DNA from: Winogradskyella aurantia
GTDB taxonomy: Bacteria > Bacteroidota > Bacteroidia > Flavobacteriales > Flavobacteriaceae
NCBI RefSeq assembly: GCF_002266855.1
Contig: NZ_NGJN01000001.1
Coordinates: 620,001-684,000 of the forward strand
Direction of reading: 5' to 3'
DNA length: 64,000 bases
Shown: one piece after another, positions 25,466 through 34,821 of the stretch
Numbering within the stretch: the first letter of the stretch is position 1
How the letters are laid out: each line of letters opens with the position of its first letter
The notes under the pieces: generated by a model
What the model was told of the DNA's origin: nothing
Seen by the model: the letters and a program-made list of their open reading frames with translations, nothing else
Databases searched by the model: none
Made by a program: the position numbers and the translations under genes

Positions 25466-25900
25466 TCAATCAATCGGAACAACAAGGACTGGAATTTTGG
25501 ATTTCTTTATGAGTTTACTTGAAACACTACCAACCATAGCCTCGTAAAGAAAATTGTGCTCTTCATAACCTATAACAATCATGTCAATATCGAGTTTATC
25601 TGCCTCTTCTAGAATCATCTCTAAGGTTGCGCCTTGAATGAGCAAGCCTTCGGCATCAATGTTGTTTTCCTTAAATTTTTCTGCGTAGCTTTCAAGGGTT
25701 TTATGTTCTTCTCGTAATTCTGATGCTCGGAAATCCCTTATATATTGCGGGCCTACGTCGTAACCCACAAAGTCAGGATCTGGCGCAGCCACGTGTAATA
25801 ACCAAACTTTTGAATTGAACTTGCTAGCGAACTTATTGGCCATATGAATGAGTAGCTGTTCGTTGCCATTAAAGTCTATGGTTACTAGTATATTGTCCAT
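25466..25900 (-). CDS. Universal stress protein, single domain, atypical nucleotide loop
   Basis: A 144-residue UspA-fold protein, beginning MDNILVTIDFNGNEQLLIHMA and ending VGSVSSKLIKKSKIPVLVVPID. In ATP-binding Usps the loop before the last helix reads Gly-x-x-Gly-(9)-Gly-Ser; here it is IGYEEHNFLYEAMVGSVS, so the first glycine pair is replaced by bulky and acidic residues while the final Gly-Ser remains. It may therefore not bind ATP. It is flanked by 225- and 265-base noncoding stretches and probably has its own promoter, which I could not identify. Confidence 0.88.
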   Translation of the reverse strand: MDNILVTIDFNGNEQLLIHMANKFASKFNSKVWLLHVAAPDPDFVGYDVGPQYIRDFRASELREEHKTLESYAEKFKENNIDAEGLLIQGATLEMILEEADKLDIDMIVIGYEEHNFLYEAMVGSVSSKLIKKSKIPVLVVPID

Positions 25901-26165
25901 AATTTTGAGAATTAAATCACCTTTGTTAAAAGTTATTTCAAGATACTAAATTTAACGGTACCCTCAATGATATTTATTGAACAGCATATTGGCTCGTGTT
26001 CCTTAATTTGTAATTAATCTATTCAAATCTGAGGCAGGTCGTACTCATTTATTGGAAATCTTAGTAGCGGCTGTTGAATCCATGAATTATATGGAATTAA
26101 AGCATGACTACAGTAAAATAATCTTGCAGCGTAATTACCAATAAAATTTCAAACATTTACCAATA

Positions 26166-27179
26166 TTATTCTTCCACAGGTTTAACTTCTACGATTTCAT
26201 ACATATCTTTTCCATCCACTTGAATGGGCTGATAATAGGTTTCGCCAAATTGAACATAGGTTTGATCACCTATTTTTACTTCTTCACCACCCTCAGGTAA
26301 ATTAGGCACAATGGTACCGGCCGTAGCTGGTACTACAATGTAACCCTCTTCATTCTGAGCGTAAAATGCCCCACCATAATAGTAATTTTCATCCTTGTCG
26401 GATACTTTTACTTTTTCTGCTTCTTTTGGAATCTCTGGAACTTGAGCACCGACTGGGGCCTGCACAGCAACAAAACCATCCTCGGTTTTCATGTAATAGG
26501 TGCCATTTTCATAGTGGTACTCTTCTTTGTTTTCCTCTTTTTTATCGCTGCTATCATTTACAATACTTACGATAATGGCAGTAGTGGCCAAAGAAGTTAC
26601 AAAGTAACCCCACGGACGATAATAAGGACCCCAATAATAAGGTGTATAAGGATGGTAATAATATGGCCTATGGCAATAGTAGTGATAGCCTCCATATCTG
26701 TATGGTGGTCTTCTGTAGGGTCTGTAACTAGGTCTCACTACTGTATTTCTTCGATTAATGTTGACATTCCTACTTCTATCAATATTAATATTGTTATTTC
26801 CAACACGATTAGTATTACCTATTTTAGCAGTTCCACTTCGATTTGTTGTGCGGTTGGTGACATTAGAGGTCTTTCGATTAGTCGTTCTATTCGTTGAAGA
26901 AGGTCTATTTACATCTCGAGTTGTTGCTCTATTCGTTCCTCCATTTATAGGTCGTTTTGCAGTAGTAGGTCTAGATGTAGATGGCCTGCTGGTTGGTCTA
27001 GCCGCTGGCTTAGGACGAGATGTTGGTCTACTCACGTTTCTGCTTGGCGGTCTGCTGACATTTCTTGATCCGCCAGTGCTATGCCGCATGCGTTGTGCTT
27101 CTAATTGCTCGGGCAGAACCATAAGTACTAATCCAAAAAAGAAAACTATAGTTAATTTTATGTGTTTAGAAATAATCAT
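26166..27179 (-). CDS. DUF6515-family secreted protein with Arg/Thr/Asn-rich region
   Basis: A 337-residue protein with an N-terminal signal segment (LTIVFFFGLVLMVLPEQLEAQ). Residues about 35-150 are low-complexity, built from RPTSRP, NRTTNR and NINI-like units. A Tyr/Pro/His-rich stretch (about 150-190: HYYCHRPYYYHPYTPYYWG) leads to a short hydrophobic helix, then two tandem 45-residue modules (YYYxNGTYY.. / YYYGGAFYA..) typical of DUF6515. Envelope location is likely; function unknown. The DUF2092 gene lies 20 bases upstream on the same strand, a probable operon. Confidence 0.75.
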   Translation of the reverse strand: MIISKHIKLTIVFFFGLVLMVLPEQLEAQRMRHSTGGSRNVSRPPSRNVSRPTSRPKPAARPTSRPSTSRPTTAKRPINGGTNRATTRDVNRPSSTNRTTNRKTSNVTNRTTNRSGTAKIGNTNRVGNNNINIDRSRNVNINRRNTVVRPSYRPYRRPPYRYGGYHYYCHRPYYYHPYTPYYWGPYYRPWGYFVTSLATTAIIVSIVNDSSDKKEENKEEYHYENGTYYMKTEDGFVAVQAPVGAQVPEIPKEAEKVKVSDKDENYYYGGAFYAQNEEGYIVVPATAGTIVPNLPEGGEEVKIGDQTYVQFGETYYQPIQVDGKDMYEIVEVKPVEE

Positions 27180-27199
27180 GTGAGATGTGTTTTTTTGAA

Positions 27200-27925
27200 T
27201 TAAGATTTAGCAAGAATACTAATGAGTTTCGCATTTGCTGGTGGCGAAAAATTAAACATACTTTCGGGTAAATCTATATTAATATTCCAATTGGTAAAGG
27301 TACCTTGATATTGCTGATACCCATTTTTCTTATCGATAAATAGGTAGCGTTTTGGTAAAAATAGGGCTGTATTACTAATCCATAATTGAAAGGTCGTGTC
27401 AGCATTACTTGACATAACATGAAAACATTCTTCACCATCAACCACTTTCATCCCTAAGTATTTGAGATTGTCAAAGTAGTTTAAAACATCATCCGTAAGC
27501 GAAGGATAAAATAAATCCGCTGCAGGAAACTTCATTCCAAATTTAGCATTCATGGAATCAATCATTGTTATAATATTGTCCGGAGCCTCTACGGTTACAT
27601 AGTTGTTTTCATCAAAAGAGTAATACGTCACTAGCTCGCCGTTATACCATATGGCTCTGTTTCCTTTATCGCCACGACTATGCACAGCCATCTTATCTGG
27701 ACCAACCATATGAACTTGATGAGTTCCAAATTGCCTTTCGTTCTCAAATAGATCATTGAGAACATCAGTTGATGTTTCCAAGTTAAATGTGACGGAGGTG
27801 AGTTCTCCAATAACAGAACTCATTTTGTCTAACAAATCAACAGCGACTGTATCGATTTTTGATTCATTTTGACTAAAACCAGAAACAGTGGTAAAACTTA
27901 AGAGAAGAATAAAAATGTTTTTCAT
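27200..27925 (-). CDS. DUF2092-family periplasmic protein (LolA-like)
   Basis: A 241-residue protein with a signal peptide (MKNIFILLLSFTTVSGFSQ). The mature region alternates beta strands around motifs such as QVHMVGPDKMAVHSRGDKGNRAIWYNGE and DGEECFHVMSS, as in DUF2092 proteins, whose fold resembles the lipoprotein carriers LolA/LolB. A periplasmic lipid- or lipoprotein-handling role is possible but unproven. It leads a probable two-gene unit with the DUF6515 gene at 26166. Confidence 0.75.
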   Translation of the reverse strand: MKNIFILLLSFTTVSGFSQNESKIDTVAVDLLDKMSSVIGELTSVTFNLETSTDVLNDLFENERQFGTHQVHMVGPDKMAVHSRGDKGNRAIWYNGELVTYYSFDENNYVTVEAPDNIITMIDSMNAKFGMKFPAADLFYPSLTDDVLNYFDNLKYLGMKVVDGEECFHVMSSNADTTFQLWISNTALFLPKRYLFIDKKNGYQQYQGTFTNWNINIDLPESMFNFSPPANAKLISILAKS

Positions 27926-28065
27926 TGAATGACTTAATTTTGAGAGGTTTAAATTTACTTATTTTTTTGTTTAAAATACATTCAAGAATAAAAATAAACC
28001 TTCACTCCAGAGTACAGAGGGCTTAATTAGACAAATCCATAAATTATTTACAAAGGAGAATTAAT

Positions 28066-29466
28066 TTATTCTACTTTTTCCTTAAGCTTCTTAAAAGTGT
28101 TATCTAAAATGGGAATTTCTAAACCGATAATTAATTGGTAACGCTGATTTTTAAGATTGGATTCTTGGCTATTGTTTGGCTCTAAACTTCCAATATCCTG
28201 TTCAAAAGGATTTTGAAATCTTGAGGAGCCAGAAGCGTATGTAACTCCCAATATTATATTTGCCCATGACATCGCCCAGTCTATACCTCCGCTTAAGTGA
28301 TAAAAATCGGCGCCAATAGCATCGTCAGCTGCTTCTGATGTTGAAATGTCAAATGCCGTAGCATTAGTTTTAAAGGCATTAAAATCTGTTGAAAACCCAA
28401 AATACGATTTTAATTTCTCACTCATATAGATTTCGCCTCCAACACCAAAATTAAATACATTACTTCGTTGCTCATTGAATAATACGGTTGTTAGCTCAGG
28501 CTCACCAATGTCAATTTCAGGAACATCAATTCTGGAATATTTAGATAAACCTGCAACATAATCTATGTTGAGATGTATTCGGCTTTTTTTCACAGGAATA
28601 CCGGCCCCTATTGAGATTCCAAATGGTTCCTTTCTTTTGGCATTGAGATCGTTAAAAGCATAGTCGTAGAATACATCAGATCCAGTACTTACCCCAGCTA
28701 TTACTTCGTTATAGTTATAACTTCCTTCTTCAAAAATTTCTATGTATGGAACATTAATATTTAGTCCAATATCTATAGAATTAATTTTGTAATTGGCACC
28801 GATTTTTATTTCGAGACCATAAGATTTTTGCTCAAAACCTATTCGGTTAAGAAAATAAGCCACATTATCTTGGTTGTATTGAATGGTTTGACTTATACTT
28901 CGACCACCACTGTAACGATATGAAGTAGCAAATCCAGAAATACCTAAACTTAGATTACTGTTGACCTTATGAGCCCAAGTTAGGCCATACCAATCTTCCT
29001 TTACATTACTCTCAATTGAGGCTTTGAGGTTATAGTTTTCGACATCTGGGAAGGATGTTAGAATATTATCCGTAATTTCTCGGCTCGATATGCTTAAATT
29101 CAGATTACCTCTACGGCGAGAAATAAAGGAATATCCAAAGCGTTCGCCAAAAAGGGTAAAAGTTCCTCCTGCCATAGAAGGTACCCCACCAAAAGACTTG
29201 TCGTCTAACTGTCTTTGCTCATCAAAGGCTGCAGTTAGTTTTAAGACATTTAACTCATAGGCTTTAGCATTAAACGCAAAACCTGTATTTTCTAATTCAG
29301 TTAACCGCGCAGGATTGTAATATACCAAACCAATATCGGACACACTCCCAGTTACATTTCCAGAAAGTAAAATAGAACGGTTACCAAAGTTATTATACTT
29401 ATAATTACCTTGTTGACCCCAAGAATAAAGTGAAAAAGCAACTATTAAAAACTTTATAAATTTCAT
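28066..29466 (-). CDS. FadL/OmpP1-like outer-membrane protein
   Basis: A 466-residue protein with a signal peptide (MKFIKFLIVAFSLYSWG) and a barrel-like mature chain. The early segment SVSDIGLVYYNPARLTELENTGFAF recalls the NPA-containing hatch region of FadL/OmpP1/TodX transporters for hydrophobic compounds. The C-terminus (LGVTYASGSS..., RYQLIIGLEIPI) adds further strands, followed by a short charged tail. Assignment to the family is by pattern; the ligand is unknown. It stands alone between two noncoding gaps of about 140 bases. Confidence 0.6.
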   Translation of the reverse strand: MKFIKFLIVAFSLYSWGQQGNYKYNNFGNRSILLSGNVTGSVSDIGLVYYNPARLTELENTGFAFNAKAYELNVLKLTAAFDEQRQLDDKSFGGVPSMAGGTFTLFGERFGYSFISRRRGNLNLSISSREITDNILTSFPDVENYNLKASIESNVKEDWYGLTWAHKVNSNLSLGISGFATSYRYSGGRSISQTIQYNQDNVAYFLNRIGFEQKSYGLEIKIGANYKINSIDIGLNINVPYIEIFEEGSYNYNEVIAGVSTGSDVFYDYAFNDLNAKRKEPFGISIGAGIPVKKSRIHLNIDYVAGLSKYSRIDVPEIDIGEPELTTVLFNEQRSNVFNFGVGGEIYMSEKLKSYFGFSTDFNAFKTNATAFDISTSEAADDAIGADFYHLSGGIDWAMSWANIILGVTYASGSSRFQNPFEQDIGSLEPNNSQESNLKNQRYQLIIGLEIPILDNTFKKLKEKVE

Positions 29467-29602
29467 GGATATTAAATTGACTCCAGGGGCTTTTAAATTT
29501 AAATTTTAAGTCTTTTAAGGGAATTGGATTTATGCTAATCCGTTAGGTTTGAAGCCTAATAATTATCAATGCAATCTAAATGATTTTTTACAAGAATCCA
29601 TA

Positions 29603-30181
29603 TTATTTAGAAACCACCAATTTATCTGAATTCTTCCCTAAACGTTGTAAGTGTTTTAAAGCCTCTGATACGGAGGTGTCCAACAATCGAACACGTTTTG
29701 AATCTACATACATGATTGAACCAGACCAAGGTACTGGTGAACCGGGAAAATAAATAACATCTTCCCCTGTTTTTAAGGACTCAATTTTAAATCCCATTTG
29801 CGCATTATCATCAAATTCAACCAATACAGGTTTAAAATTTTCTGGAGACTTTTTGGAAGTTGCAATGCCGTCCGTTATTCCCTTAAAGAAAATGTATCCA
29901 GGAATTTTTGATAATATAGTATCTTCTAAGTATTTGCTAAAATGTCTAACACGTTTCCGATTTGCTAATAAACCAACAATAAAACAAACGATTAAAAATA
30001 GGATAGCAATGATAAAATCAGTTAATACATCCATTCCGAAAAACTTAAAGGAATAATGCTTGCTGATGGGATGCGCAATCAATCTCAAAACCATAATTAT
30101 CTTGTATAAAAGAAAGCCAACTATGGAAATAGGGATTAATAGAAAAAAGCCATTCAACAGTGTTTTTTTTATAAAGCTCAT
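29603..30181 (-). CDS. DUF502-family membrane protein
   Basis: A 192-residue protein with two N-terminal membrane helices (about 8-32 and 50-72, LNGFFLLIPISIVGFLLYKI and FIIAILFLIVCFIVGLLANR) and a soluble C-terminal domain with YFPGSPVPWSGSIMYVDSKRV, the family's conserved P-x-SG region. Biochemical role unknown. It starts 19 bases after the small secreted gene at 30201 and likely shares its transcript. Confidence 0.82.
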   Translation of the reverse strand: MSFIKKTLLNGFFLLIPISIVGFLLYKIIMVLRLIAHPISKHYSFKFFGMDVLTDFIIAILFLIVCFIVGLLANRKRVRHFSKYLEDTILSKIPGYIFFKGITDGIATSKKSPENFKPVLVEFDDNAQMGFKIESLKTGEDVIYFPGSPVPWSGSIMYVDSKRVRLLDTSVSEALKHLQRLGKNSDKLVVSK

Positions 30182-30200
30182 AGGTTGTGTGTCGGATATA

Positions 30201-30683
30201 TTAGTCTATTTTTAGAGTACCAATAAAAGGTATGTTTTCAAAAATCTCTGCACGCACAGCACTCAGCAAATAGTGTTCAACTTGATAAAATTGTGCAGCT
30301 ACTTCCGACCCAGCAACTTTTCTAACCTTTTTAGTATATTTAGATATAAGGCTATTTTGTTTTTTGTTTAGACGCTCTGCTTTGTTTATAAGTTCATCCG
30401 CTTTGTCTCCTTGTAATTCCGAATAATTTTCGACATAATTGCTAAGAAGGTCAATACGCTCTTTTCCAAGGGCTTTTCGCTCCATTTCATAAGTGTCATA
30501 GACTTGCCAAAAACTATCATTTACAGAATTTCCAAGAAATTCTGATATCAATGATTTTTTCTCCATTCCATATAAGGATTGAAGTAAATCGACCTCCTCG
30601 GTTGCCGATTGCGCCTGTAGTGAAATCATTGATAGAAGTAGTAAAAATGCTGAAAGGACCGTTTTGAATGTTTTAGTTTTCAT
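30201..30683 (-). CDS. Small secreted helical protein of unknown function
   Basis: A 160-residue protein with a signal peptide (KTVLSAFLLLLSMISLQAQ) and a mature chain that looks fully helical and highly charged (KADELINKAERLNKKQNSLISKYTKKVRKVAG), possibly forming a coiled-coil or periplasmic helical bundle. I do not recognise the family. It lies immediately upstream of the DUF502 gene. The 206 bases before it contain no clear promoter or RNA feature. Confidence 0.7.
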   Translation of the reverse strand: MKTKTFKTVLSAFLLLLSMISLQAQSATEEVDLLQSLYGMEKKSLISEFLGNSVNDSFWQVYDTYEMERKALGKERIDLLSNYVENYSELQGDKADELINKAERLNKKQNSLISKYTKKVRKVAGSEVAAQFYQVEHYLLSAVRAEIFENIPFIGTLKID

Positions 30684-30889
30684 GATTTAGATTTTTTCTA
30701 TTTAAAGGTGTTATTGTTTTTTCGAAAATAACTTATGTACTTAAGAGGAATAGATAATTGTAAAGCTAAGCCTCATTTTTAAGAAGGGGACCTAAATATT
30801 AACTAAAAATAATACTATTTTTTGAATGTGATAGTTTACTCGGCGTCAAATGAATTAGAAATTTCAAGTGAATATTGCAAAGGGATGCC

Positions 30890-31849
30890 TCAAGCTTTCG
30901 TTGCTCTCAATAATCTATCATTTATAGATTTACCTAAGCCATAATCTGGAAGCACCTCAGCAATAATAATATCTAGATTTTGTTTGTCAAGCTTGTGCAA
31001 AGCATCGTAAATAGTTGACGCCGCTTCAGCCATATCGCTGGTTTTGGATAACACGATTTGGGAAGTAATATGCGGATCTTCAATTGCTGAATTGAAAACA
31101 ATCAATCCAACCCGTTTATCTTTATATCTATTGATAGAGTCAGGTAGGTTAGTGGATAAAACGGTTTTAGTTTTAGGCGCGTAGTGCCGCTCTAGCATTC
31201 CTGGAGCATCGGGGTTAATTTCTTTTTTATTTTTAATTGTAATGGGACCAACAACAGTCTCAATAGCCTCGATAGGCGTAGAACCTAAGCGATAGATGAC
31301 CGGTTCATCATTCTCAAATCCTATGATTGTAGATTCAATACCACTTTTACACGGGCCGCCATCTAATACCATTTTAATAGAATCCTTGAAGTACTGCTCT
31401 ACATGCTTTGCTGTTGTAGGGCTAATACTGCTAAAAGGATTTGCACTTGGCGCCGCAAGAGGAAAGGACAGCTTTTTTAAAAGCTCTAATGTCATGGGAT
31501 GATTTGGTACCCGGACAGCGACTGTATCTTTTCCTGCCGTTATGAGGTCAGGAATACTAGAATTCTTTTTTAGTACCAAAGTGATGGGGCCTGGCCAAAA
31601 TGCTTCTGCAAGAAGTTTTGCTTTTTCAGGAACAGATGCCGCAATATCAGGCAAAAAATCAATAGATGGAATATGGACAATTAGAGGATTAAAAAAAGGA
31701 CGTTTCTTAGTTTCAAAAATGCTTTCAATGGCCTTTTTACTGAAGATATTTCCTGCTAAACCATAGACAGTTTCTGTGGGTATAGCAACTAATTCTTCCG
31801 AATTTAAAAGAGCTATGGCTTTTGATATGTCTTTTGAAATAATACTCAT
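30890..31849 (-). CDS. L-threonylcarbamoyladenylate synthase (Sua5/YrdC/YwlC type)
   Basis: A 319-residue enzyme forming threonylcarbamoyl-AMP from threonine, bicarbonate and ATP for the t6A37 modification of ANN-decoding tRNAs. The N-terminal YrdC domain has LVAIPTETVYGLAGNIFSK, FWPGPITLVLK, TVAVRVPNHP and the Ser-rich PLAAPSANPFSSISPT. The linker and C-terminal Sua5 domain (about 220-319) make it the long Sua5 form rather than short TsaC. It follows polA by 41 bases on the same strand. Confidence 0.95.
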   Translation of the reverse strand: MSIISKDISKAIALLNSEELVAIPTETVYGLAGNIFSKKAIESIFETKKRPFFNPLIVHIPSIDFLPDIAASVPEKAKLLAEAFWPGPITLVLKKNSSIPDLITAGKDTVAVRVPNHPMTLELLKKLSFPLAAPSANPFSSISPTTAKHVEQYFKDSIKMVLDGGPCKSGIESTIIGFENDEPVIYRLGSTPIEAIETVVGPITIKNKKEINPDAPGMLERHYAPKTKTVLSTNLPDSINRYKDKRVGLIVFNSAIEDPHITSQIVLSKTSDMAEAASTIYDALHKLDKQNLDIIIAEVLPDYGLGKSINDRLLRATKA

Positions 31850-31890
31850 ATGTCCATAAAGACTGTAAAATTACTTCAAAAAAGTCATGT

Positions 31891-34734
31891 TTAATGTGCT
31901 TCTAACCAATTATCACCAATACCTAAATCGACATCGAGCGGAACGGCAAGCTTGTATGCGCCTTCCATTTCGGTTTTGATTAAGGATTTCATTTCTTCGA
32001 GTTCAGGTTTATAAATGTCAAACACTAATTCATCATGGACTTGTAAAAGCATCTTTGATTTATAATTACCCACCTCAAGTTTACTGTATATATTGATCAT
32101 CGCTATTTTAATAATATCAGCAGCACTACCTTGTATTGGAGCATTAACAGCGTTACGCTCGGCAGCTCCCCGCACAACGGCATTGCGAGAATTAATATCT
32201 TTTAAATAGCGTCGGCGGCCTAAAACAGTTTGCACATAGCCGTGATCTCTGGCAAAATCTACCTGCTTATTCATGTAGGCTTTTAACTTAGGATACGTCT
32301 CGTAATAGGTGTCAATTAATTCCTTGGCTTCCCCTCTGGAAAGATCAGTTTGATTGCTCAGGCCAAAAGCTGAAACACCATAGATAATTCCAAAATTTAC
32401 GGTTTTTGCATTTGCCCGCTGTTCACGTGTTACTTCAGAAAGAGGGACGTTGAACACTTTTGAAGCTGTTGAAGCATGAATATCTTCGCCATGGTTAAAT
32501 GCTTCAATCATTGTTTCCTCTTCGCTTAAGGCTGCAATTATTCGAAGTTCTATTTGGGAGTAATCCGCAGCTAAGAGTATAAAATCTTCATTTCTCGGAA
32601 TAAACGCTTTACGCACTTGTCTGCCCCGTTCTGTGCGGATTGGGATATTCTGTAAGTTAGGATTGTTACTACTCAAACGACCCGTTGCAGCAACAGTTTG
32701 CATATAATCCGTATGCACCCGACCCGTGCTGGGTTCCACTTGTTCAGGTAAGGCATCTACATAAGTACTTTTTAGCTTGGCAAGGCCTCTATAATCCAAT
32801 ATATTTTGAATGATATCGTGGTCCTTTGCCAAATAACTGAGTACATCTTCTGCCGTAGAATATTGACCTGTTTTTGTTTTTTTGGGCTTGTCCACTAATT
32901 TCAGTTTTTCAAATAGCACAATACCCAATTGCTTTGGAGAGGCAATATTAAATTCTTCTCCTGCGGCTTCATAAATCTTTTTTTCTAGGGTCGCAATGTC
33001 ATTATTAAGGTCACTAGATAGGGAATTCAAAAAGGCTTTATCTAGATTAATACCTTCCAGCTCCATAGCGGCCAAGACACGAACTAAAGGTATTTCAATA
33101 TCATCAAATAATTTCTGTGTATTGGCTTCGGTCAATTCGTTTTGAAAATGTTCTTTTAACTGCAAGGTAATATCTGCATCCTCAACCCCATATTCAGTTT
33201 GTTTTTCCAAGGGTACCTCACGCATGGATAATTGGTTTTTCCCTTTTTTACCAATTAACTCGGTTATTGAAATAGGTGTATAGTTGAGGTAAGTTTCGGC
33301 GAGGACATCCATATTATGTCGCATATCTGGATTAATCAGGTAATGTGCCAGCATGGTGTCAAACAATTTTCCTTTTACCTCAATATTATACTTGGCAAGT
33401 ACCTTTATATCGTATTTTAAGTTTTGACCAATTTTCTCAATACTGTCATTTTCAAAAAAAGGCCTTAAAACTTCTATCAATTCTTGAGCCTCATCTTTAT
33501 TTTCGGGAAACGGCACATAAAATCCTTTGCCAATTTCCCAAGCAAATGCAATGCCCACCAATTCTGCAGTTAATGGATTAAGTCCTGTTGTTTCCGTATC
33601 AAAACAGACTGAGGATTGATTCAACAAGTTTTTCACAAACAATTTGGTAGCCATACCTGGAGCCACACTTTGATAGAAGTGCGCTGTTGACTCTATAGTT
33701 CTACGTTTAAATTCAGAATCGCTTTCAACTTCCCCGTCTGTATCACCTCCAAAAAGTGAAAATTGACCTGCCCCAGCTGATTTTTGTTCTTTTGGAGTTA
33801 CGTTAGGAGCAGTAGCCTTTTCAGAACTTTCAGTCTTTGCTTCCGCAGGTTCTTCTGCAAATGTTTTCAGGAAATTATCAGTTAAGCGTCTAAATTCTAA
33901 TTCTTGAAAAATTTCCTTAACCTTGTCTATGTCTGGGTGGTCTAATTCAAAATCCTTGGCATCAAAGGTTACTGGAACATCGAGCATAATTTTTGCCAGT
34001 TCCTTTGATAATTTTCCTAACTCTGCATTGGCCTCTACTTTTTCCTTCATTTTTCCTTTAAGCTCATGTGTATTTTCTAGAAGACCTTCCATACTGCCAA
34101 ACTGTTTGATGAATTTTTTTGCTGTTTTTTCACCAACACCTGGAAGACCAGGAATATTATCTGAAGCATCACCCATCATGCCTAAAAAATCAATAACCTG
34201 TTCGGGGGTTGCTACTTCAAATTTCTTTTGAACTTCAGGGATGCCCCAAGTTTCGTAGCCACCACCAAAAACTGGTCGATACATAAAAATATTGTCAGTT
34301 ACCAGTTGTGCAAAATCCTTATCAGGTGTAACCATAAAAACTTTGTACCCTTCTTTTTCTGCTTGTCTAGATAAGGTGCCTATGACGTCATCTGCTTCAT
34401 AGCCTTCTTTTACCATGATAGGAATGTGCATGGCTTTGAGTATATCATGAATATAAGGAATGGCCGTTCGTATCCCTTCCGGTGTTTCGTCTCTATTAGC
34501 TTTATAGGCTTCAAACATCTCAACACGATCTACACTTCCGCCTTTATCAAAGCAAACTGCCAAATGGTCTGGACGCTCACGTTTTATAACATCTAAAAGG
34601 GAATTCATAAAGCCCATAATAGCTGAGGTATCCTCACCTTTTGAATTTATTCTAGGATTTTTTATAAAAGCATAGTACCCACGAAAAATAAGAGCGTAGG
34701 CGTCAACTAGGAAAAGGCGTTTTTGATCTGACAT
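31891..34734 (-). CDS. polA: DNA polymerase I
   Basis: A 947-residue PolA. It has an N-terminal 5'-3' flap nuclease (VDAYALIFRGYYAF; helix-hairpin-helix in DNIPGLPGVGEKTAKKF), a Lys/Glu-rich linker near 300-340, and a 3'-5' exonuclease domain that keeps the DxE site (CFDTETTGLNPL), so proofreading is probably active, unlike in many Gram-positive PolA. The polymerase domain has motif A (LLAADYSQIELRIIAALS), motif B (RANAKTVNFGIIYGVSAFG) and motif C (LLQVHDELVFD). It is divergent from the isoaspartyl peptidase gene with 87 bases between. Confidence 0.98.
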   Translation of the reverse strand: MSDQKRLFLVDAYALIFRGYYAFIKNPRINSKGEDTSAIMGFMNSLLDVIKRERPDHLAVCFDKGGSVDRVEMFEAYKANRDETPEGIRTAIPYIHDILKAMHIPIMVKEGYEADDVIGTLSRQAEKEGYKVFMVTPDKDFAQLVTDNIFMYRPVFGGGYETWGIPEVQKKFEVATPEQVIDFLGMMGDASDNIPGLPGVGEKTAKKFIKQFGSMEGLLENTHELKGKMKEKVEANAELGKLSKELAKIMLDVPVTFDAKDFELDHPDIDKVKEIFQELEFRRLTDNFLKTFAEEPAEAKTESSEKATAPNVTPKEQKSAGAGQFSLFGGDTDGEVESDSEFKRRTIESTAHFYQSVAPGMATKLFVKNLLNQSSVCFDTETTGLNPLTAELVGIAFAWEIGKGFYVPFPENKDEAQELIEVLRPFFENDSIEKIGQNLKYDIKVLAKYNIEVKGKLFDTMLAHYLINPDMRHNMDVLAETYLNYTPISITELIGKKGKNQLSMREVPLEKQTEYGVEDADITLQLKEHFQNELTEANTQKLFDDIEIPLVRVLAAMELEGINLDKAFLNSLSSDLNNDIATLEKKIYEAAGEEFNIASPKQLGIVLFEKLKLVDKPKKTKTGQYSTAEDVLSYLAKDHDIIQNILDYRGLAKLKSTYVDALPEQVEPSTGRVHTDYMQTVAATGRLSSNNPNLQNIPIRTERGRQVRKAFIPRNEDFILLAADYSQIELRIIAALSEEETMIEAFNHGEDIHASTASKVFNVPLSEVTREQRANAKTVNFGIIYGVSAFGLSNQTDLSRGEAKELIDTYYETYPKLKAYMNKQVDFARDHGYVQTVLGRRRYLKDINSRNAVVRGAAERNAVNAPIQGSAADIIKIAMINIYSKLEVGNYKSKMLLQVHDELVFDIYKPELEEMKSLIKTEMEGAYKLAVPLDVDLGIGDNWLEAH

Positions 34735-34821
34735 GGAATTGATTTTGAAGTGTATAAAACTACAAAAACTTAAGGGTTATTTTAAATGTAATTTGTATTT
34801 TCAGGGGCTTAAAAAATTCAT

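Noticed and set aside
26007..26144. 45-codon open plus-strand frame in the gap between a UspA gene and the DUF6515 gene, resembling coding sequence (AGRTHLLEILVAAVES...).
   Set aside because: It has no ATG until codon 26, follows no promoter, and a frame of this length is expected by chance in several gaps. A decayed gene fragment cannot be excluded.
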